This document shows positions 1 through 4,443 of a DNA stretch of 32,326 nucleotides, in pieces (positions within the stretch are counted from its first letter, which is position 1; every line of letters starts with the position of its first letter). Both the position numbers and the translations under genes were made by a program. Under the pieces are notes generated by a model that made no database searches, had not been told where the DNA came from, and was given only the letters and a program-made list of their open reading frames with translations. The DNA is from an uncultured Clostridia bacterium (GTDB lineage: Bacteria; Bacillota; Clostridia; Oscillospirales; Butyricicoccaceae): contig CAJUSB010000022.1 in NCBI GenBank assembly GCA_910589115.1, positions 1-32,326 of the forward strand. The letters run 5' to 3'.

Positions 1-38
1 TTTAGGGCGGGGGAAAATCCAGAGATAACATCAAAGGA

Positions 39-923
39 TTACCTATCGCTATTATCATTGACCTGCGTAAATTTTATACCGACAACATTGGCTGATGAGT
101 TATTACCAGCAACTTTTTCCATCTTATAGATGTTGCCATCGATTTTGACATAAGCACCATCGCCAGCTGCGAGGGTGTTATTCGTAGTATCAGCAGCATC
201 CAATGCCTTGCCCTTTGTAATCAAACCATCAACGAGAGCAGTAGAAGTCTGTGCAGTTTCATCGGCGCTTTCAAAGGTAATTGTTGCATCGCCTACAGTC
301 AATTCGACTTTGTGCTTTCCAGTAGTTCCGGCAGCGAACTTCATGTCGTCCAAGCTGACGACAAACTCCGCATTCTGCTGTGCCGTTGCAGCTTCGGGGC
401 GGTTTGTAATATAGGTTGCCTTAAAAGCATCCGCCGCGCCCTGCCCTCTATAGGCGTTTGTCGTAATCTCGGAAATTGCACCATCAGGGTCCATGCCGCT
501 CAGCGAGCCGTCCAGCAGCTTAATGCCGTTAAAATTGGAGCTGTCTGCAATACGGTTGATCTCTTCTTTGAGCTGGTTCATTTCCTTCTGGAGCTGGAAA
601 CGGTCAACATCGTTATCATACGTGCCGTTGGCAGACTGGGTTGCCAGCGTGACCATACGGTTCAGCATATCGTGAACCTCAGTCAGCGCGCCCTCAGCGG
701 TCTGCACGAGGGAGATGCCGTCCTTGGCGTTCTTCTGTGCAGTTTCCAGGCCGGTAATCTGCGCGCGCATTTTCTCCGAAATAGCGAGGCCCGCAGCGTC
801 GTCACCGGCGCGGTTGATTTTGTACCCGGAGGAGAGCTTCTCAAGGTTTTTCTTCATTGCGTTGACGTTGTTCGTATAGTTACGATACGCGCCCATCGCC
901 ATAATATTGTGTTGAATCCTCAT
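39..923 (-). CDS. hag: Flagellin, N-terminal part; frame stops before the C-terminal D0 domain
   Basis: Structural subunit of the flagellar filament. The first 140 or so residues are a textbook flagellin N-terminal D0/D1 region (MRIQHNIMAMGAYRNY, then LEKLSSGYKINRAGDDAAGL and the QTAEGALTEVHDMLNRM helix). Residues from about 145 on are a variable central domain. The ATG is preceded by AGAAAGGAAGC, a good ribosome site. The product is 294 residues and ends in NDNSDR with a TAA at 39-41. The C-terminal helix needed for filament packing is not reached. The same frame stays open for 12 codons after the TAA up to the window edge, so this may be a nonsense mutation, a sequencing error or a truncated paralogue. 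It is the last gene of a tldR-csrA-hag set on the minus strand. I see no clear sigma-28 promoter (TAAA..GCCGATAA) just upstream. Confidence 0.85.
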   Translation of the reverse strand: MRIQHNIMAMGAYRNYTNNVNAMKKNLEKLSSGYKINRAGDDAAGLAISEKMRAQITGLETAQKNAKDGISLVQTAEGALTEVHDMLNRMVTLATQSANGTYDNDVDRFQLQKEMNQLKEEINRIADSSNFNGIKLLDGSLSGMDPDGAISEITTNAYRGQGAADAFKATYITNRPEAATAQQNAEFVVSLDDMKFAAGTTGKHKVELTVGDATITFESADETAQTSTALVDGLITKGKALDAADTTNNTLAAGDGAYVKIDGNIYKMEKVAGNNSSANVVGIKFTQVNDNSDR

Positions 924-930
924 CTTAATG

Positions 931-997
931 CTTCCTTTCTAAAAATCAGGATTATGAATAAATTGGTGTGTTGTGCCGGAGCATCCTTTTACCGGCA
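931..997 (-). promoter_or_regulatory. Flagellin mRNA leader with two GGA sites for CsrA
   Basis: On the minus strand a hairpin with a 6-bp stem (TGCCGG/CCGGCA, 974-979 and 992-997) shows AAAGGATGC in its loop (GGA at 984-986). The string GTAAAAGGATGC agrees with the CsrA consensus RUACARGGAUGU at 10 of 12 positions. A second GGA (933-935) lies inside the flagellin Shine-Dalgarno, about 50 nt downstream. A loop GGA plus a ribosome-site GGA is the known layout of CsrA-repressed hag leaders. Binding itself is inferred. Confidence 0.65.
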
Positions 998-1117
998 CGG
1001 GGGAGAGATACGCTGACCGTATCAAAAACGCCTTGGCCTTCGGCGCATGGAGCGTTCAGCGTGCAGATATATTTCCTCCGGCTCGCGCGAACCGGTTGAA
1101 ACCAAAGAAACAAAGCG

Positions 1118-1450
1118 TCACTGCTGCTGCGGAAAGATATAGTCCAAACGCTTTTGTAAATACTGGGTTTCGGGGCTGTCGCCCATTTGGGAGAGGGCCT
1201 CGCGCATCTCCAGTAAAGCCTGTTTTTTCGCATGATCCCACGGCAGCTGTCTGACATAGCGTTTTGATTTTTCGAGCACGCAGCCGGGGCGTTTGCTGCT
1301 GCGTTCCAGCAGTTCACCGCGAAGGATAGGCACCTCACGCGGGGCGGTCACCATAATGCGTGCGCGTTCCCCCACGAGGTCATCGAACTGAACAACGGTA
1401 TCATCGCCCACGGTGAAATAGTCACCGACTTTCATTGAGATACAAAGCAT
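1118..1450 (-). CDS. csrA: CsrA, carbon storage/flagellin translation regulator, with a C-terminal extension
   Basis: Small RNA-binding dimer that blocks ribosome access at GGA motifs; in Gram-positive bacteria its main target is flagellin mRNA. Residues 1-50 fit the CsrA fold: MLCISMKVGDYFTVGDDTVV, then ERARIMVTAPREVPILRGEL. Arg44, the key RNA-contact residue of the family, is present. Typical CsrA is about 60-75 residues. This one is 110, with a basic then helical tail (51-110) that I do not recognise. The start has a strong site (AAGGAG, 9 nt spacing). It lies 194 bp upstream of flagellin and directly downstream of the TldR-like gene and its guide RNA. FliW, the usual CsrA antagonist encoded next to csrA, is not in the window. 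Confidence 0.88.
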   Translation of the reverse strand: MLCISMKVGDYFTVGDDTVVQFDDLVGERARIMVTAPREVPILRGELLERSSKRPGCVLEKSKRYVRQLPWDHAKKQALLEMREALSQMGDSPETQYLQKRLDYIFPQQQ

Positions 1451-1459
1451 GGAAAAACT

Positions 1460-1501
1460 CTCCTTAAAAAGTGATTACAGCAGTCCCGTCCTTAGGGCTG
1501 C
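1460..1501 (-). promoter_or_regulatory. csrA leader hairpin with GGA loop, plus GGA in the ribosome site
   Basis: The minus strand reads GCAGCCC, loop TAAGGAC, GGGACTGC (1480-1501; one bulged A). The GGA (1489-1491) is in the loop. The csrA Shine-Dalgarno AAGGAG (1460-1465) holds a second GGA 28 nt downstream. This matches how CsrA proteins repress their own mRNA. Autoregulation is inferred. The hairpin lies between the candidate guide RNA and csrA, so it could also bound that transcript. Confidence 0.45.
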
Positions 1502-1513
1502 GAACGCGGAAAA

Positions 1514-1690
1514 AGTTATGATATTATGCTGAATGGACTGCCCGAAAGCGGGGCATTCCCACCTGACAGCCGGCCGGAAAGAGCTGATTTGAATGGTAAT
1601 GCCGTTATAGTTACCGCTCAAATCAGCGCTTTTCCGGGCTGTACGCATGGGCGTTGACCGGCGTCCCGACCGGCACCGAAAAAAGGGATT
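1514..1690 (-). ncRNA. Omega-RNA-like guide RNA of the TldR/TnpB gene, with candidate guide 1514-1529
   Basis: TnpB-family proteins use an RNA made from the 3' end of their gene and the DNA just downstream, ending in a guide. Directly after the tldR stop (minus strand) comes a long hairpin (arms 1611-1637 and 1574-1599, with a perfect GCTGATTTGA/TCAAATCAGC core). Then follows GGAATGCCCCGCTTTCGGGC and a short tail ending ATTCA (at 1530). This GAAT-stem-CTTT-stem-TTCA layout is the usual 3' end of IS605-type omega RNA scaffolds. The next 16 nt, GCATAATATCATAACT (1514-1529), would be the guide. The RNA may begin inside the 3' end of the protein gene; the 5' end cannot be fixed. No convincing target for the guide was found in this window. 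Confidence 0.6.
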
Positions 1691-2857
1691 CTATGAAACA
1701 GCGCTGAAAGCGCCGGTTTCCTGATGTTGTCTGCCAAACTGTGCGAGACCCATATTGCGGATATTCAGCGCGGCATTTTCCTCATGGGCGAGTACGGAAC
1801 CGCAGTGCGGGCAAACCCATTCCCGGGTACGGCTGCGCAGGCCATCCTGTATATGGCCGCATACGTGGCAGGTTTTGGCGGTGGGGGCATAGCGGTCAAT
1901 GATGATGAAGGGCTTGCCCTGTTCCGCCAGTTTGTATTTGAGGCATTCCCGGAACATCCCGAAACCGGAATCCATCACATTCCGGCCCTTTATGTGCTGC
2001 GAAAGCCTGATTAAATCGGTATCCTTCACACACACGGCATTCCAGGCGTTGGCTGTCCGCCTGCTTTCCTTATGGGCGAAGTCTTTCCGTTGGTTGGCAA
2101 TATGCTCGTGTAAAAGTTGTATTTTGTGCAGTTGTTCGGCGTAATTTTTCGAGCCGTGCTGCATCCGGGAAAGCCGCTGCTGCATCCGTGCGAGCTTTTC
2201 CTTTGCCCGGGCCATATAGGGGGGCAGATCGGTGCAGTGGCCGGTGCTGTCTGTGTAATAGTGCACCAGGGAATGGTTAAGCCCGAGGGTCGTTCCCGGC
2301 GTAGGAAGCACCTGCGGCGGCAGTTCGGCCTCATAGCGGAAGCCGATGGAGGCGAAATATTTCCCGCTGCGGGTACGCATAATGGTGACATATTTCAGCT
2401 CCTGCCCTGGATTGGGCCGCCGGTGAAGTTTGGCTTTGATGATACCGAGTTTCGGCATTTGGATACCGTTTCCGGTCAAAAAGACCGAGGGGCCGGTACG
2501 ATACGGACGGCAAAAGACGGTAAAAGTATCTTTTCTGGCCTTTTTAGACTTATATTGCGGATAACCAAAGTGTTTAGGTGCCCGAAAGAAGTCCAGAAAT
2601 GCTTTCCGTAAATTTTGATGTACACTGCACAGCGCCTGACTATCCACTTCGGACAGGAAGGGCGCAGATTTTTTATATTTAGCAGGGGTAGGGATGTAAT
2701 GGATATCCGTTGCCGCATAGAATTCCTGCACATCGGACAGCATCTGATTCCAGAGGTAACGGCAGCAGCCGAAAGTCTTTTCCATCAGCGCGGACTGTGC
2801 AGCATCGGGATAAAGCCGCACTTTGATGACCGTGTAATGGGTTTGAGTCGTTGGCAT
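1691..2857 (-). CDS. tldR: Nuclease-dead TnpB-family protein (TldR-like RNA-guided DNA-binding regulator)
   Basis: 388 residues, the usual TnpB length, and uninterrupted. TnpB features kept: N-terminal HTH-like region (IKVRLYPDAAQSALM), the linker helix KLARMQQRLSRMQHGSKN, IANQRKDFAHK, the zinc ribbon (C330, C333, C349, C352) and ENAALNI. All three RuvC residues are gone: the GIDLGL Asp is Thr190 (GTTLGL), the IEDL Glu is Ser286 (IRLSQH), and the DxNAA Asp is Glu359 (EENAA). The protein should bind DNA through a guide RNA without cutting it, as described for TldR repressors that sit beside flagellin genes in enterobacteria. No TnpA transposase is nearby. The frame is open to 3067, but the ATG at 2857 has AAAGGGGG seven nt upstream and begins at the conserved N-terminus. 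An 18-bp repeat bounding an invertible-looking promoter starts 48 bp upstream. A recently decayed transposon is the alternative; the intact frame and three separate substitutions argue against it. Confidence 0.82.
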   Translation of the reverse strand: MPTTQTHYTVIKVRLYPDAAQSALMEKTFGCCRYLWNQMLSDVQEFYAATDIHYIPTPAKYKKSAPFLSEVDSQALCSVHQNLRKAFLDFFRAPKHFGYPQYKSKKARKDTFTVFCRPYRTGPSVFLTGNGIQMPKLGIIKAKLHRRPNPGQELKYVTIMRTRSGKYFASIGFRYEAELPPQVLPTPGTTLGLNHSLVHYYTDSTGHCTDLPPYMARAKEKLARMQQRLSRMQHGSKNYAEQLHKIQLLHEHIANQRKDFAHKESRRTANAWNAVCVKDTDLIRLSQHIKGRNVMDSGFGMFRECLKYKLAEQGKPFIIIDRYAPTAKTCHVCGHIQDGLRSRTREWVCPHCGSVLAHEENAALNIRNMGLAQFGRQHQETGAFSAVS

Positions 2858-2900
2858 AGCGCCGCCCCCTTTCCAGCTGCACACCCGGCAGCCTGCTATA

Positions 2901-2925
2901 ACAGGATAATACACTATTATCCTGT
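2901..2925. repeat. Left inverted repeat (IRL) of the invertible segment; 25-bp perfect palindrome
   Basis: Core GATAATACACTATTATCC (2905-2922) is identical, inverted, to 3044-3061. With its flanks this copy is itself a perfect 11-3-11 palindrome (ACAGGATAATA, CAC, TATTATCCTGT). Read on the minus strand it offers a -10 (TATTAT, 2906-2911) toward tldR, but the present -35 position reads GTCGAA, which is poor. It may act as recombinase site, operator or both. Confidence 0.75.
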
Positions 2926-3043
2926 GTTTTCGACAGTTTTTGACGATTTTCGCGCAGCGGGGCAGGGAGGGGTGCGGAAAATTTTGTGCAGCAGTCACAA
3001 TCCAACCCGCGGGAATTTGGCGAAAATATACTTGACAAGTGTG
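2923..3043. other. Putative invertible DNA segment (promoter inverton) controlling tldR
   Basis: 121 bp lie between the two 18-bp inverted repeats and between tldR and a tyrosine recombinase gene. The only consensus -35 (TTGACA, 3032-3037) is inside the segment at its right end, with the -10 supplied by the right repeat. In the order shown the promoter fires rightward, antisense to the 3' end of the recombinase gene. After inversion the same -35 would pair with the -10 in the left repeat and fire into tldR with a leader of about 42 nt. I see no clear terminator inside the segment. Inversion is inferred from this architecture. Confidence 0.65.
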
Positions 3044-3060
3044 GGATAATAGTGTATTAT
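3032..3060 (+). promoter_or_regulatory. Consensus sigma-A promoter, now facing away from tldR
   Basis: TTGACA (3032-3037), 17-bp spacer, TATTAT (3055-3060). The -10 lies in the right inverted repeat. No plus-strand gene follows. The transcript would run antisense over the recombinase 3' end. This is the best promoter in the first 4 kb. Confidence 0.75.
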
Positions 3061-3061
3061 C
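3044..3061. repeat. Right inverted repeat (IRR) of the invertible segment
   Basis: GGATAATAGTGTATTATC is the exact reverse complement of 2905-2922. It has an internal 7-3-7 dyad (GATAATA, GTG, TATTATC), as expected for the paired half-sites of a tyrosine-recombinase core. Confidence 0.75.
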
Positions 3062-3106
3062 TTGCATTTAGCTGGAAAATAGGGACTAGATTTGATAAAA
3101 ATGGGT

Positions 3107-4027
3107 TTAAGTCCGTGGATAATCTGCGGCGGAGGCGGATTGATTTAACGAAAAGCCATTGCGCGGGTGACGGGTTTCCATGATTTCGCGTTGTTTTGCC
3201 CCTGCGACGTGGGTATAGATCTGGGTTGTCAGGATGGACGCGTGACCTAATATCTGCTGAATGCAGCGGATATCGACGTCTTGTTCCAGCAGCAGGGTTG
3301 CGACGGTATGCCGGAACATATGCGGTGTAATACGGAGGGGATAATTGACCAATTCGCCATATTTCCGCACAATATTGCGGATGGACTGTTCGGACAGACG
3401 GCCCCCGTCCCGGCTGTGGAAAAAGGTTCCGTCCCGCGACGGGCCGCATTCGGCATACTGGCGGAGCACTGACAAAACCTCGGCATTTGTGATATGCAGG
3501 ATACGTTCCTTGGAACCCTTGCCCAGAATGCGGATAACTCCGTCTTTGAGGTCAATTTCCCGTGCTTTCAGCCCGGAGAGTTCGGAGACGCGCATTCCTG
3601 TTGCGAAGAGGGTTTCCATGACGGCTGTTTCGCACAGGGCGCGTCCGGCGGGCTGACGCTGCATCGCCTGATGGGCGGCGGAGAGCATTTGCTCCACGAC
3701 CCGGAGCGGGATAATCCGTGGCAAGAGGGCCGGTTCTTGGATTTTAAGGTGCAGGTTTTCAAACGGATTTTGCGCTAAGCGCTGCTCGTCCATCAGCCAG
3801 GTTACAAAGGCCCGGATCGACGCGAGCTTGCGCTTGACCGTGCGGGGTTTGAATTTCCGGTTCATGCACGCGGTATAGTCCCGGACGGCCGCACGGTCAA
3901 AGGCCGCGTCCCGTCCAGCCAGATATCCCGTAAACTGCCGCAGATCAATCCGATATGCTTTCAGGGCTTTCGGGTCAAGATTTTTCTGGTTTCCGCACAT
4001 GCATAAATATTCGTGTACGGCCTGCAT
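3107..4027 (-). CDS. Tyrosine recombinase (XerC/XerD-like phage-integrase family)
   Basis: Site-specific DNA recombinase acting through a covalent 3'-phosphotyrosine. From the chosen start it is 306 residues: an N-terminal SAM-like core-binding domain (about 1-85) and a catalytic domain (about 100-290). The full catalytic set is visible: R146 (TGMRVSEL), K170 (GKGSKE), H236 and R239 (PHMFRHT), H262 (LGHAS) and Y271 (IYTHV). The frame allows an ATG at 4054 without a ribosome site. GTG at 4039 (GGAGG upstream) and ATG at 4027 (GGAG, 6 nt spacing) fit better. Its 3' end lies 46 bp from the right inverted repeat upstream of tldR, so a role in flipping that segment is likely. Whether it is instead the chromosomal XerC/D cannot be settled here. 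Read-through from this gene could also reach tldR. Confidence 0.85.
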   Translation of the reverse strand: MQAVHEYLCMCGNQKNLDPKALKAYRIDLRQFTGYLAGRDAAFDRAAVRDYTACMNRKFKPRTVKRKLASIRAFVTWLMDEQRLAQNPFENLHLKIQEPALLPRIIPLRVVEQMLSAAHQAMQRQPAGRALCETAVMETLFATGMRVSELSGLKAREIDLKDGVIRILGKGSKERILHITNAEVLSVLRQYAECGPSRDGTFFHSRDGGRLSEQSIRNIVRKYGELVNYPLRITPHMFRHTVATLLLEQDVDIRCIQQILGHASILTTQIYTHVAGAKQREIMETRHPRNGFSLNQSASAADYPRT

Positions 4028-4064
4028 AGTCAGCTCCACATTCAGCACCTCCATATGGTTGCAT

Positions 4065-4094
4065 ATTATGTCAGAAAATAGCAGGTTTTGTCGA
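4065..4094 (-). promoter_or_regulatory. Probable promoter of the tyrosine recombinase gene
   Basis: Minus strand TCGACA (4089-4094), 18-bp spacer, CATAAT (4065-4070), just after the terminator at 4096-4131 and 38 bp before the preferred start. Moderate match to sigma-A. Confidence 0.45.
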
Positions 4095-4095
4095 G

Positions 4096-4131
4096 AAAAA
4101 AAGTAGCCTGCACAGATTTACCGGTGCAGGC
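4096..4131 (-). terminator. Rho-independent terminator on the minus strand
   Basis: Stem GCCTGCAC/GTGCAGGC (8 bp, loop 10) followed on the minus strand by TACTTTTTTT. It has no T-run on the plus strand. It lies upstream of the recombinase promoter, so it ends some transcript starting in 4132-4440. That stretch has no recognisable gene, only a weak minus-strand promoter-like pair (TTTTCA, 16 bp, TATAAA) near 4330-4360 and no ORF with a good ribosome site. Confidence 0.7.
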
Positions 4132-4372
4132 CAATGTGTTGAAATATCAATTTTATATGTGTTAAATCCTCTGCGTTTCAGCTGGATTCCGTTTTGGCGT
4201 TGCCGTAGGCTGTACCGGCGGGAAGCTGTGTAGAATGGCTTATAAATTGAAATTTGCCTTTTTCTGGGAAGAAAGGCCTCTGCTTTATGCTGGCATCCGT
4301 GCAAAAATTGGTTTGTCCTTTAGGCAAAATTTATAATTTTTTATTGTGCTTTGAAAAAAACCAAACATAGGA

Positions 4373-4401
4373 TTGACTTCCCGGATGTATTAAAATATAA
4401 T
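4373..4401 (+). promoter_or_regulatory. Sigma-A promoter of the chemoreceptor gene
   Basis: TTGACT (4373-4378), 17-bp spacer, TATAAT (4396-4401), 42 bp before the start codon. A vegetative rather than a flagellar sigma-28 promoter is therefore expected. Confidence 0.8.
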
Positions 4402-4443
4402 GATGACATATTTATAATAAAATGCGCTGGAGGGGATTATTTG

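Noticed and set aside
2901..2930. Plus-strand terminator (25-bp palindrome followed by GTTTT)
   Set aside because: The stem is A/T-rich with a 3-nt loop, no plus-strand gene ends there, and its exact inverted partner at 3044 explains it better as a recombination site.
1691..3067. 458-residue version of the TnpB-family protein starting at 3067
   Set aside because: The extra 70 residues are read from the inverted repeats and promoter segment. The ATG at 2857 has a good ribosome site and matches the family N-terminus.
1450..3106. An active IS200/IS605-type insertion sequence
   Set aside because: No TnpA gene, no recognisable left end, and the TnpB-like protein lacks all three catalytic residues. 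The gene looks domesticated.
4055..4080. Target of the TldR guide at the recombinase -10
   Set aside because: Eight bases (CATAATAT) of the guide match on the minus strand, but the first guide base and the tenth do not, and the sequence is A/T-rich like any -10. It could be chance.
4132..4350. Riboswitch before the chemoreceptor (cyclic-di-GMP type considered)
   Set aside because: No conserved GEMM core or other riboswitch signature could be found on either strand.
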